A program made the translations under genes and the position numbers. A stretch of DNA of 64,000 nucleotides from Acidobacteriaceae bacterium (GTDB taxonomy: Bacteria; Acidobacteriota; Terriglobia; Bryobacterales; Bryobacteraceae): NCBI GenBank assembly GCA_019240475.1, contig JAFAYI010000006.1, positions 366,294-430,293 of the forward strand. Direction: 5' to 3'. A model generated the notes under the pieces. That model had not been told where the DNA came from, searched no databases, and saw nothing but the letters and a program-made list of their open reading frames with translations. This document shows, in pieces, positions 26,064 to 34,421 of the stretch (position 1 is the stretch's first letter; each line of letters begins with the position of its first letter).

Positions 26064-28496
26064 ATGGAAGCCTTCTTTGAAACGCTGCTCCAAGATCTCC
26101 GCTATGCTCTCCGAACGCTTCGGCGGGAACCAGGATTTGCCACCTTCGCGATTCTGATCATCGCTCTCGGCATTGGCGCGAGTTCGACCGTTTTCAGCGT
26201 GCTGAATACGCTACTCATCCAGCCTCTGCCTTTTAAAGACCCGGCAAGCCTGGTTTGGATCGCAAATCGGACCGTGCAGGAAGGCGACCTCTCCGGTGAA
26301 ACTGTACAGGTCGGCAGGCTTATGGATCTGCGCGCCCGCAATAGGAGCTTTTCCGATATCGCGGGATATTTCGCATTCTATGGCGTCGGCGACAGTAAAC
26401 TCACCGGAAACGGAGAACCCGAGCGCCTGAGCGCCGTTCCGGTCTCACAGAATTTCTTCCCCTTGCTGGGCGTCCAACCACAGCTTGGCCGTCTGTTCAG
26501 CGCCGAAGAATGCAAATTCAACGGACCGCACACTGTTCTGCTGAGCCATGGCTTGTGGGCACGGCGCTTCGCATCCGATCCAGCGATTGTCGGGAAAGCG
26601 ATCACGCTGGACGACACGCCAGCCACGGTAGTTGGCGTTCTGCCGGCATCGTTCGATTTTGCCTCGGTATTCGCGCCCGGAACTCACATCGATCTCTTTT
26701 CTCCCTTTCCGTTAACGCAGGAAACCGATCGATGGGGCAATACGCTGGCGCTCGTAGGGCGCATTAAGCCGGGGGTGTCGATTGAACAGGCACAGGCCGA
26801 AGCGACTGTGCTCGGGGACCAGATCTCGAAAGAACACCCGCATCAGAACTGGCTGCATCCTAAGCTAATTTTTCTTGCGCAACACGTGAGCGGGCGGCTC
26901 CGTCCCGCGCTGCTGATCCTGGCCAGCTCGGTCGCGGTGGTCATGTTAATTGTGTGCGCAAATCTTTCGAACCTGTTGCTCGCGCGCACGGCCACGCGCC
27001 AGAAAGAAATGGCTATTCGCGCCGCCATGGGCGCCGGGCAGCAGCGTCTGATTCGGCAACTGCTGACGGAAAGCATCGTGCTTACGTGTTACGGGGCAGT
27101 GCTCGGCTTAGCGCTCGCCATGGCGGCCACGCGCGGCATGGGCCATCTGACCGCATTCAACATTCCGCTGCTGAGTAGTGTTCGCGTGAATCCGGGCGCG
27201 CTCGCGTTCACTGTCGTGGCGGCTGTCCTCACGGGCCTTGCGCTGGGGATGGCGCCAGCACTGCAGGTCTCCGCCATTCCGCTGCACGGGGCGCTCGTCG
27301 AACGAGGTTCGAGCGAGAGCCGCGTTCAAGTCTGGATGCGAGGCGTTCTAGTGGTCGCGGAGATCGCTTTTGCTTGCGTGCTGCTGGTGGGCGCGGGACT
27401 GCTGGTACGCAGCTTTCTTCGCGTATTGGAGGTGCAGATGGGATTTCGCCCGGAGAGCGCCGCTACCATTCGTATCGATCCCAGCGACCGGCTGTATCCA
27501 ACACAAGCCCGCAAGAACGCTTATTATGACGAAGCGCTACGCCGGGTGAAGGCGATTCCAGAAGTGCAGGCAGCCGGATTGACGGATACCCTGCCGCTTG
27601 GCCATAATCGCGCGTGGGGCTCGCCCGCAAAGGGGCAGGTGTACAAGGACGCGGATTTTCCGACGTCGTTCGTACGTGTTGTAAGCGACGGCTACATCAA
27701 AGCCCTGGGCATGTCTTTGCGCAAGGGGCGCGACTTTACCCCGCGCGACACGCCCGCCACGGCTCCTGTGATCGTCATCAACGAAGCGCTCGCTGAACGG
27801 CTCTGGCCTGGCCAGGATCCCATCGGCCACTTCATTCAGGGCGATTGCGCGCCTTTCCGGCAGGTGATCGGCGTAGTCGGCAATGTGCGGCATATCGCGC
27901 TTGAGAAAGAATCCGGCTCGGAAATGTACATCCCGATCCGGCAATGCCAGGATTATGGTTCGGTGGACCTGGTGGTGCGCTCGTCGTTACCTTTGGCGGT
28001 CTTGCAATCCAATGTAGAAAACGCGCTGCGGCCGATCGCGCCGGAGCTTCCGAAAGGCGCAATGCGGCCATTGGTCCAATTGGTCGATCGAGCGGTTTCG
28101 CCGCGCCGTTTCATTGTCCTGCTGCTCAGCGGCTTCGCCGCTTTCGCTTTGATTCTCGCCTCGCTTGGAATTTATGGCGTCATCTCCTATTCGGTCAACC
28201 GACGAACGCAGGAGATTGGGATTCGCATGGCTCTGGGCGCGTCCGCTTTGCAAGTGCAATGGAGCATCGTCATACGCACTCTTGCGCTTGCCACCGGCGG
28301 GATGATCGGGGGAGCGGTTACATCGTTAGCTTTGGCGCGCTGGCTCAACGGGCTGCTCTTCGGGGTTTCGTATGGGGACCCGATGACGTTCGCGGGCGCC
28401 GCCGCCATTTTGCTTGGAGTGGCAGTTCTGGCCGGCTATCTCCCGTCGCGACGCGCTTCGCGAATCGACCCCATGATCGCGTTGCGCATTAGCTAG
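26064..28496 (+). CDS. ADOP-type MacB/FtsX permease
   Basis: An 810-residue duplicated permease starting MEAFFETLLQDLRYALRTL, the usual ADOP start without prefix domain. The first helix contains FAILIIALGIGASSTVF; the first FtsX block contains NLLLARTATRQKEMAIRAAM; the C-terminal block contains NRRTQEIGIRMALGASALQV and ends IDPMIALRIS. Both halves appear intact. The in-frame start at 25998 adds 22 residues lacking family similarity, so I use 26064. Codon choice here looks less C-rich at third positions than in the 17369 and 21194 copies, hinting at a different history. Substrate unknown. Confidence 0.9.
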   Translation: MEAFFETLLQDLRYALRTLRREPGFATFAILIIALGIGASSTVFSVLNTLLIQPLPFKDPASLVWIANRTVQEGDLSGETVQVGRLMDLRARNRSFSDIAGYFAFYGVGDSKLTGNGEPERLSAVPVSQNFFPLLGVQPQLGRLFSAEECKFNGPHTVLLSHGLWARRFASDPAIVGKAITLDDTPATVVGVLPASFDFASVFAPGTHIDLFSPFPLTQETDRWGNTLALVGRIKPGVSIEQAQAEATVLGDQISKEHPHQNWLHPKLIFLAQHVSGRLRPALLILASSVAVVMLIVCANLSNLLLARTATRQKEMAIRAAMGAGQQRLIRQLLTESIVLTCYGAVLGLALAMAATRGMGHLTAFNIPLLSSVRVNPGALAFTVVAAVLTGLALGMAPALQVSAIPLHGALVERGSSESRVQVWMRGVLVVAEIAFACVLLVGAGLLVRSFLRVLEVQMGFRPESAATIRIDPSDRLYPTQARKNAYYDEALRRVKAIPEVQAAGLTDTLPLGHNRAWGSPAKGQVYKDADFPTSFVRVVSDGYIKALGMSLRKGRDFTPRDTPATAPVIVINEALAERLWPGQDPIGHFIQGDCAPFRQVIGVVGNVRHIALEKESGSEMYIPIRQCQDYGSVDLVVRSSLPLAVLQSNVENALRPIAPELPKGAMRPLVQLVDRAVSPRRFIVLLLSGFAAFALILASLGIYGVISYSVNRRTQEIGIRMALGASALQVQWSIVIRTLALATGGMIGGAVTSLALARWLNGLLFGVSYGDPMTFAGAAAILLGVAVLAGYLPSRRASRIDPMIALRIS

Positions 28497-28831
28497 CCGC
28501 CGCAGCACACTTACACCCGCGGTCCGGCCGCCGCTAGCGCACGCGTCAATCCCTGTAGAGACGTCGCTCAAAAAGAGCAGCGCGTTCGTGGTTAGAACGC
28601 GCTGCCTGACGTGACCTTAATTAGAGTGGAACCCGTAACGCGCGAACCGCAGCACCAAACTACGACTCAGCATTAACCGAGTGATTTTTCCAGAGCACGT
28701 CGAGTTCCGCGGCTATACTACTGATAAGTGCGAGGTTCTGCTCGACCGAGCACGGCCGTCATGGAACCGACGAGATAATGGCGACCCTTATTCAACCTGA
28801 TTCGGATAATGAGCGTGCAAGCGTTCGGTAA
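28497..28831. other. Intergenic gap with an orphan terminator
   Basis: This 335-base gap between the permease and the STAS gene has no good protein gene. It contains a strong hairpin oriented as a minus-strand terminator, described separately, and a 17-codon plus-strand reading frame (28778-28831, MATLIQPDSDNERASVR) whose stop directly abuts the STAS start codon. The rest shows nothing I can name. Confidence 0.5.
28570..28605 (-). terminator. Intrinsic terminator on the minus strand without an assigned gene
   Basis: GCAGCGCGTTC (28577-28587) pairs perfectly with GAACGCGCTGC (28595-28605), an 11-bp stem with a 7-base loop. On the minus strand the stem is followed by CTCTTTTT. No minus-strand gene lies upstream of it within this gap, so it may end a small RNA or antisense transcript. 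Confidence 0.5.
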
Positions 28832-29209
28832 ATGCCGGGGGCTGAAATCTTGCCACTAACTATCGCCTCGAGAACCGAAGATGGACTCGCAGTCCTCGAG
28901 CTTTCGGGGACTTTGACGCTCGGTCCGCACCTGGCGTCCCTTCGGCGTTGCGTGCGCGAGACTCTGGATTCGGGCAAGGTTGCGGGCTTGGTCCTGCAGG
29001 TATCCGGTTTGACCGCAATCGACAGTTCGGGGCTGGGAGAACTCACAGTCGTGTATTCGCATGTGACAAAGCGCAAGTGTCCGGTCTTGCTGGTGGGGGT
29101 GAATCCGAGCCTGCGCAACATGTTAGAGATGACACACCTGGATGGCCTTTTACCGGCGGCCGCCGATATGAACGCCGCAAAGAAACACTTGAAGCGAGTT
29201 TCCGCCTGA
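28832..29209 (+). CDS. STAS domain protein (anti-sigma factor antagonist type)
   Basis: A 125-residue single STAS domain. The phospho-acceptor loop is TAIDSSGLGEL, with the regulatory serine at about S65, as in SpoIIAA/RsbV proteins. These proteins bind and sequester an anti-sigma kinase when unphosphorylated. No anti-sigma kinase, phosphatase or sigma factor gene is adjacent, so the partner is elsewhere. It begins a plus-strand run of five genes with minimal gaps: 9 bases to the aldehyde dehydrogenase. Confidence 0.88.
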   Translation: MPGAEILPLTIASRTEDGLAVLELSGTLTLGPHLASLRRCVRETLDSGKVAGLVLQVSGLTAIDSSGLGELTVVYSHVTKRKCPVLLVGVNPSLRNMLEMTHLDGLLPAAADMNAAKKHLKRVSA

Positions 29210-29218
29210 TATTGAGAC

Positions 29219-30811
29219 ATGCCTCTCCATGGGAAAAACATTGTCGGTCAAGAGCTTGTAGGCGACGGTAAACAGTTCCGGGCCTTTTCGCCGCGCCGGG
29301 CGCGGGATTTGGAGCCGGTATTTCACGAGGCGAGCCAAGATGAAATCGACAACGCCGCTAACCTTGCCCTTTCAGCCGTTCCCCTTCTAAGCGCGCTTCC
29401 AGCGGCCAGTGTCGCCGATTTTCTGCTGTGCATTCGCGAGGAGATCGCGGGGCTCGGCGATGAGCTCGTCGATCGCGCGGCGCAAGAAACGGCGCTCGAC
29501 ACGGAGCGCCTCCGCGGAGAACGCGAGCGCACGCTCAACCAGATTCGCCTGTTCGCCGACCTGGTCAAAGAAGGCTCCTGGGTAGACGCGCGAATCGATA
29601 CCGCGCTGCCGGATCGCAAGCCGTTGGCGCGCCCCGACTTGCGGCGCATGCTGCAGCCGATCGGCCCGGTGGCGGTCTTTGGCGCCAGCAACTTCCCGCT
29701 GGCATTTTCGGTAGCGGGTGGCGACACTGTCTCAGCCTTCGCGGCCCGAAATCCGGTCGTGGTCAAGGCTCACCCGGCGCATCCGGGAACGTCCGAACTG
29801 GTCGGCGGGGCGATTGCCCGGGCGGCGAAGAAAAGGTTCCTGCCCGAAGGCGTTTTTTCCATGCTGCATGGTGTGACGCCCCATGCCAGCATTTCTCTGG
29901 TTACCCATCCCGCTATACGCGCTGTCGCTTTTACAGGTTCTCTTCGCGCCGGCCGAGCCCTCTTCGATGCCGGGGCAAGCCGGCCGGAGCCAATTCCTGT
30001 GTTTTCGGAAATGGGAAGCGTAAATCCCGTTTTCGTCCTTCCAGGCGCGCTTGAACAGAATCTTACGGGGATCGCCGAGGGCCTGCTTCGGTCCGTGACG
30101 CTGGGGGTCGGGCAGTTTTGCACCTGCCCCGGTTTAGTGTTCGGCGTTGCCGGGGACGAGCTTGGGCAATTGCGGGAGCGGCTTTCCGCCGGATTCGCGT
30201 CGGCGCCTCCAGGAATTATGCTCAATCCGGCGATTTCCCAGAGCTACCGGGAAAAGTTCAAAGCAGTGGCAGCGGTTTCGGGCGTCTCTTCCCATGCGGC
30301 GCCACATTCGCCTTCGGGTGGCGGCGCGGAAGCGCAACCGGGTATCTTCACCACCGACGCCCATACCTGGATCTCGAATGACGAGTTGCGCAATGAGATC
30401 TTCGGACCTGCCACTGTTCTTGTGGAATGTAAAACCATGGCAGAAGTGCTCACGGCCGCGCGCTCGCTCGAAGGGAGCCTCACGGCAACGATACACGGCA
30501 CGGCTGACGAGCTAGCGCGCGCAGGGGAACTTGTGGAAATACTCTCCCGGAAAGCGGGGCGGCTCATCTTCAATGGTTATCCAACCGGAGTAGAAGTAAG
30601 TCCCGCCATGCATCACGGCGGTCCCTATCCGGCGACGACGGACGAGCGATTTACCTCCGTGGGTACCGCGGCCATCTTTCGCTTCGCGCGTCCGGTCTGT
30701 TATCAGGCGTTTCCCGAACATCTGCTGCCGCCCGAGCTGCAGAACGCGAATCCCCGGAACATATGGCGGCTGGTCAATGGCGAACTAACGCGCGAGGCCC
30801 TATCGCCATGA
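29219..30811 (+). CDS. Alpha-ketoglutaric semialdehyde dehydrogenase (2,5-dioxovalerate dehydrogenase)
   Basis: A 530-residue aldehyde dehydrogenase of the long KGSADH subgroup. It oxidises 2,5-dioxopentanoate to alpha-ketoglutarate with NAD(P), the last step of pentose, glucarate and hydroxyproline breakdown. Seen are FGASNFP (N158), the general base E264 in FSEMGSVNP, the catalytic cysteine C301 in GQFCTCPG, and the subgroup-typical EPIPVFSEMGSVNPVFVLP. The C-terminus YQAFPEHLLPPELQNANP is also family-typical. Its stop overlaps the start of the next gene. Given the hydroxyproline epimerase and oxidase at 9.9-11.9 kb, hydroxyproline breakdown is one likely role; sugar-acid breakdown is another. 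Confidence 0.9.
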   Translation: MPLHGKNIVGQELVGDGKQFRAFSPRRARDLEPVFHEASQDEIDNAANLALSAVPLLSALPAASVADFLLCIREEIAGLGDELVDRAAQETALDTERLRGERERTLNQIRLFADLVKEGSWVDARIDTALPDRKPLARPDLRRMLQPIGPVAVFGASNFPLAFSVAGGDTVSAFAARNPVVVKAHPAHPGTSELVGGAIARAAKKRFLPEGVFSMLHGVTPHASISLVTHPAIRAVAFTGSLRAGRALFDAGASRPEPIPVFSEMGSVNPVFVLPGALEQNLTGIAEGLLRSVTLGVGQFCTCPGLVFGVAGDELGQLRERLSAGFASAPPGIMLNPAISQSYREKFKAVAAVSGVSSHAAPHSPSGGGAEAQPGIFTTDAHTWISNDELRNEIFGPATVLVECKTMAEVLTAARSLEGSLTATIHGTADELARAGELVEILSRKAGRLIFNGYPTGVEVSPAMHHGGPYPATTDERFTSVGTAAIFRFARPVCYQAFPEHLLPPELQNANPRNIWRLVNGELTREALSP

Positions 30812-31728
30812 TCGCGATTCCACCCGACGTCGATTTCTGCGACGTTAAATGCGGAGCAAAGAAGATCACGCTGACGAATCTGCGTAAAGTCTTTTGGCCC
30901 GCGTCGGGGAAAACCAAGCGCGACTTACTTCTTTATTACTCGGCTGTTTCTTCGGCGCTTGCGCCTCACCTCAAGGATCGCGCGATGGTGATGAAACGCT
31001 ATCCAAATGGCATCGAGGGCAAATTCTTCTTCATGAAGCGCACACCGCCTTATCGACCAGATTGGCTCGAAACCTGTTCGATCGCGCACGCCTCCGGCAA
31101 CGTCATTGACTTTCCGATGATCCAGGACTTGGCGGCTCTGCTCTGGGTCGTGAACCTCGGCTGCATCGATCTGAATCCGTGGTACGCGCGCTGCGACGAT
31201 GTGGACCGGCCGGACTTTCTTCACTTCGACCTGGACCCGGTGCCTCCGGCGGGCTTTGCGCAGGTTCGAGAGACGGCGCTGCTCCTCAAAGAATATCTGG
31301 ACGCGCGGCAGGTGGAGAGCTTCCCGAAGACCACCGGTTCGCGCGGGATTCATGTCTATATTCCGATCCATCGCAGCCCTTCGCAGAAAGAAGTATGGTC
31401 GGTGGCTAAGAAGATAGCTGTTGAATTGGCCAAGCAGTTTCCGAATACGGTCACGGCGGAGTATAGGATTTCGCGGCGGCCGCCCGGCCGCGTGCTCGTC
31501 GATTATAACCAGAACGCGTGGGGCCGAACGCTTGCTTCCGTTTACTCTGTTCGGCCTCGGCCACTCGCGACGGTATCCGCGCCGGTGACGTGGCAGGAGG
31601 TCGAAGGAGGCGTCTCGCTTGATGGGCTAACCATGGACACCGTTCCCGAGCGTATCCAGCTTCTGGGCGATCTCTTTAAGCCCGTGCTGCGTACTCGCCA
31701 GCGGCGCGGTCTGGAGGCGCTTGCATGA
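30808..31728 (+). CDS. LigD-type polymerase/primase domain protein
   Basis: A 306-residue stand-alone version of the LigD polymerase domain, an archaeo-eukaryotic primase-type enzyme that adds nucleotides at DNA ends. Recognisable are the start region TNLRKVFWP, GIEGKFFFMKR, and the metal-binding aspartates D141 and D143 in FLHFDLDPVPPAGF. Also present are TTGSRGIHVYIPI and the C-terminal LGDLFKPVL. The ATG at 30808 overlaps the stop of the dehydrogenase, and its own stop overlaps the next start, where a DNA ligase follows. Together they resemble a split LigD for end-joining repair; the nuclease domain and Ku are not in the window. Confidence 0.9.
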   Translation: MIAIPPDVDFCDVKCGAKKITLTNLRKVFWPASGKTKRDLLLYYSAVSSALAPHLKDRAMVMKRYPNGIEGKFFFMKRTPPYRPDWLETCSIAHASGNVIDFPMIQDLAALLWVVNLGCIDLNPWYARCDDVDRPDFLHFDLDPVPPAGFAQVRETALLLKEYLDARQVESFPKTTGSRGIHVYIPIHRSPSQKEVWSVAKKIAVELAKQFPNTVTAEYRISRRPPGRVLVDYNQNAWGRTLASVYSVRPRPLATVSAPVTWQEVEGGVSLDGLTMDTVPERIQLLGDLFKPVLRTRQRRGLEALA

Positions 31729-32756
31729 CCCTGCCGTTGCCAACCGATTACGCCGCGATGGAAGCCCATACCGCTCTCGAGATTCCATCAGGCGCAGAAT
31801 GGCAGTATGAACCTAAGTGGGACGGGTTTCGATGTCTCGCCTTTCGGGAAGGCGATCAACTAGCGATCATGTCCAAAGCTGGCCAGCCGCTCGCCCGATA
31901 CTTCCCCGAGATCGATGCCGCCTTGCTGGCGCTCGCGGCTAAGAGGTTCGTTCTGGATGGAGAGCTGATCATCACGCAGCAGCGGATGCTGGACTTCGAT
32001 GCTTTACTTCAGCGTATTCATCCCGCCGAAAGCCGCATCCGCAAGCTTTCGCAGGAGACCCCGGCGACGCTCCTTGTCTTCGACCTGCTGGTCGACGATC
32101 GGGGAAAGGACCTGACCGGCCTGCCTCTCGAAGAACGGCGCAAGCGACTGGAGCAGTTTGCCGAGCATTTTTTGGTTGCGCAAGATCGCATTCGGCTCTC
32201 GCCATGCACGCGCGATTTCGAAACCGCCAAGCGCTGGTTCAAGCGCATGGCGGGGCCGCTCGATGGAGTGATTGCAAAGCGCACAGACCGCTCCTACGCT
32301 TCCGGCGAGCGGAATTCCATGCTGAAGATCAAGAATCTTCGCACTGCGGATTGCGTGGTGGGCGGCTTCCGCTATGGCGCCAAGAATCGACTGGTTGGGT
32401 CATTATTGCTCGGCTTGTATGATGAAGCGGGCCTGTTGAATCACGTCGGATTCACATCCGGGCTTGCCGCCGCAGACAAGCCGGCCCTTACTCAGAAGTT
32501 GGAAGCTCTGGTTGAGCCGCCTGGGTTCACCGGAGCGGCGCCGGGCGGCCCCAGCCGCTGGAGCACGGAGCGGAGCACCGAATGGGAACCTCTTGCGCCC
32601 AAGCTGGTAGCGGAGGTTCAATACGATCACTTCACCGGCCGTCGCTTTAGGCATGGCGCCAAGCTGCTGCGGTGGCGGCCCGAAAAGCGCCCGCGCGAGT
32701 GCACGATCGAGCAGGTCAGCCGTGAAAGCGAATCTCCTTTGACGCTGTTGGATTGA
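31725..32756 (+). CDS. ATP-dependent DNA ligase (LigC/LigD ligase-domain type)
   Basis: A 343-residue ATP-dependent ligase. Motif I is EPKWDGFR with the adenylated lysine K31; LDGELII is motif III; GVIAKRTDRSYASG is motif IV; and MLKIKNLRTADCVV covers motif V and the start of the OB-fold. The C-terminal RHGAKLLRWRPEKRPRECT is typical of LigC and LigD ligase domains. The gene overlaps the polymerase gene by four bases. The pair would fill and seal DNA breaks, known from mycobacterial LigC/Prim-PolC to act also in gap repair. This chromosome presumably also has an NAD-dependent LigA. Confidence 0.92.
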   Translation: MTLPLPTDYAAMEAHTALEIPSGAEWQYEPKWDGFRCLAFREGDQLAIMSKAGQPLARYFPEIDAALLALAAKRFVLDGELIITQQRMLDFDALLQRIHPAESRIRKLSQETPATLLVFDLLVDDRGKDLTGLPLEERRKRLEQFAEHFLVAQDRIRLSPCTRDFETAKRWFKRMAGPLDGVIAKRTDRSYASGERNSMLKIKNLRTADCVVGGFRYGAKNRLVGSLLLGLYDEAGLLNHVGFTSGLAAADKPALTQKLEALVEPPGFTGAAPGGPSRWSTERSTEWEPLAPKLVAEVQYDHFTGRRFRHGAKLLRWRPEKRPRECTIEQVSRESESPLTLLD

Positions 32757-32770
32757 GGCACAATAGCGAG

Positions 32771-34123
32771 ATGGCCACGCCCGCAAGCAAACGCGCAGCA
32801 ATCGCCGCAGCCAATTCGCGCGAGAACCGGCAAAGCCGCATCCAACTCGGACGCGATCGGCGCGCGCGCTTGAGCCGCTCTAAGTTCGGCGAGCTGAAGA
32901 AGCGCGGCGTCCACTTCGATCCCATTAAGCTGCTGCTTACATCTGTCGAAGGCCGGCTGCCGAAGCTCCTTCCTGTCAAGTATTCGCGCATGAACGCCTC
33001 GCCCTTTGCGTTCTTTCGCGGCGCTGTATCCATTATGGCCGCGGATTTCGCGCGCCATCCGCACACGGGTTTGACGGTCCAGCTCTGCGGCGACGCGCAT
33101 TTGCAAAATCTTGGTTCCTTTGAAGGACCGGATTCCAGGCTGGTCTTCGATATCAACGATTTCGACGAGACCACTCCCGGCCCTTGGGAGTGGGACGTGA
33201 AACGCATGGCCGCAAGCATTGTGCTGGCCGGCGCCGAATCGGGACACAATCGGCAAGGCTGCTCCGGCTCGGTCGAGGCGTTCGCGAATGCCTACTGCGA
33301 GACCCTGGAGCAACTGGCGAATGAGCCAATACTCGCGGCAGCGCGTTTTCAGATTCACCGCATAAAGAAAGCAGCGGCGATCTCTGCCGCCCTGCGGCAA
33401 GCTGCGCGAGCCAATCCGTGCGATCTGCTCAAGAAATATGCCGAATCTTCGCGCGACGGCATCCGTTTCAAAGAAATTCCGGAGCAAATCTGGCGTGTGG
33501 GGCCCGCTGAAAGGCGGCTAGTGCTTGACTCACTGGCGCTATATCGCCAGTCGCTTGCGCCCGAGCGGCTGCATTGGTTCAAGTTCTTTCGACCACTGGA
33601 CGTGGCTTTCAAGATCGTCGGAACCGGGAGCGTGGGACTACGCGATTACGTAGTGTTGATGCAGGGCAACGGGAGCGGCGATCCGCTCTTTTTACAAGTC
33701 AAACAGGAAGTCGCATCCGCCTATGCGCCATATCTGAAGCAGCCGCATTACGCAAGTAACGGGCAGCGCGTCGTGGACGGCCAACGACGAATTCAGCCGC
33801 TTTCGGATCTGCTGCTCGGCTGGACGCGCATCGACGAGCACGATTATCTGGTGCGTCACCTTAACGATCACAAGGGCAGCGTCGACCTGGATTCACTGCG
33901 CGGTGGCGGGCTCGAGAGCCTGGCCGTGGTTGCGGGCGAACTGCTCGCGCGTGGCCACGCCCGTTCCGGGGACGCTTTGACCATTCGAGGCTACATTGGA
34001 AGCTGCGGCAAGGCGTTGAAAGCCATCGTCAGGTTTGCAGTTGAATATGCCGAGCTTACCGAAGCCGATTTCGAAGCTTTCCAGACGGCAATCAAACAGG
34101 AACGGGTGAAGATGGCGGCCTAG
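32771..34123 (+). CDS. DUF2252 family protein
   Basis: A 450-residue protein of the DUF2252 family, whose function is unknown. The motif pair CGDAHLQNLG and FDINDFDE (about residues 110-135) resembles the catalytic and metal loops of aminoglycoside-phosphotransferase-like kinases, followed by PGPWEWDVKRMAAS. No membrane helix or signal is seen. The ATG at 32771 lies 14 bases after the ligase stop; an in-frame start at 32753 would overlap the ligase. It appears to end the operon. A kinase-like activity is inference from the motifs only. Confidence 0.85.
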   Translation: MATPASKRAAIAAANSRENRQSRIQLGRDRRARLSRSKFGELKKRGVHFDPIKLLLTSVEGRLPKLLPVKYSRMNASPFAFFRGAVSIMAADFARHPHTGLTVQLCGDAHLQNLGSFEGPDSRLVFDINDFDETTPGPWEWDVKRMAASIVLAGAESGHNRQGCSGSVEAFANAYCETLEQLANEPILAAARFQIHRIKKAAAISAALRQAARANPCDLLKKYAESSRDGIRFKEIPEQIWRVGPAERRLVLDSLALYRQSLAPERLHWFKFFRPLDVAFKIVGTGSVGLRDYVVLMQGNGSGDPLFLQVKQEVASAYAPYLKQPHYASNGQRVVDGQRRIQPLSDLLLGWTRIDEHDYLVRHLNDHKGSVDLDSLRGGGLESLAVVAGELLARGHARSGDALTIRGYIGSCGKALKAIVRFAVEYAELTEADFEAFQTAIKQERVKMAA

Positions 34124-34144
34124 GCGGCGTCGGCACAGCCTGCC

Positions 34145-34182
34145 AAAAAAATACCCGGGTTCAGCCGAACGTGAACCCGGGT
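34145..34182 (-). terminator. Intrinsic terminator of the small secreted protein gene
   Basis: ACCCGGGTTCA (34153-34163) and TGAACCCGGGT (34172-34182) form an 11-bp perfect stem with an 8-base loop. Read on the minus strand it is followed by A and then seven T residues (34151 to 34145). It lies 20 bases past the stop of the gene at 34203, a textbook rho-independent terminator. Confidence 0.85.
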
Positions 34183-34202
34183 CCGCCGAAAGGAAGTAAT
34201 GG

Positions 34203-34421
34203 CTACTTCTGGGGCGAAGTGCTTGTGGAGGTAGAATTCGACTCGGTCGAAGTCGTTCCCGTGGCGTTCTTCTTCACTTTCTTCTTGTGAGTCTTCTTAG
34301 TGGTAGTTGCGGTGGTGGTGTCGCTCGAAGTGTTCTGCGCCTTCTTCGCAGCCGTCGGAGCAGCCATCAGGAAAGGCGCCGCGACTGCCGTCAATAGAGT
34401 GGATGTAAACAGCTTTTTCAT
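34203..34421 (-). CDS. Small secreted Thr/Ser/Lys-rich protein
   Basis: A 72-residue protein starting MKKLFTSTLLTAVAAPFLMA, a clear signal peptide with likely cleavage at AAPTAA. The mature part of about 48 residues is almost only T, S, K, N and A, with a lysine-rich block KKTHKKKVKK in the middle. A strong AAGGAG lies 8 bases before the ATG, and an intrinsic terminator follows the stop, so it is a well-defined single-gene transcript. I do not recognise a family; similar low-complexity exported peptides are common in soil bacteria. Confidence 0.75.
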   Translation of the reverse strand: MKKLFTSTLLTAVAAPFLMAAPTAAKKAQNTSSDTTTATTTKKTHKKKVKKNATGTTSTESNSTSTSTSPQK

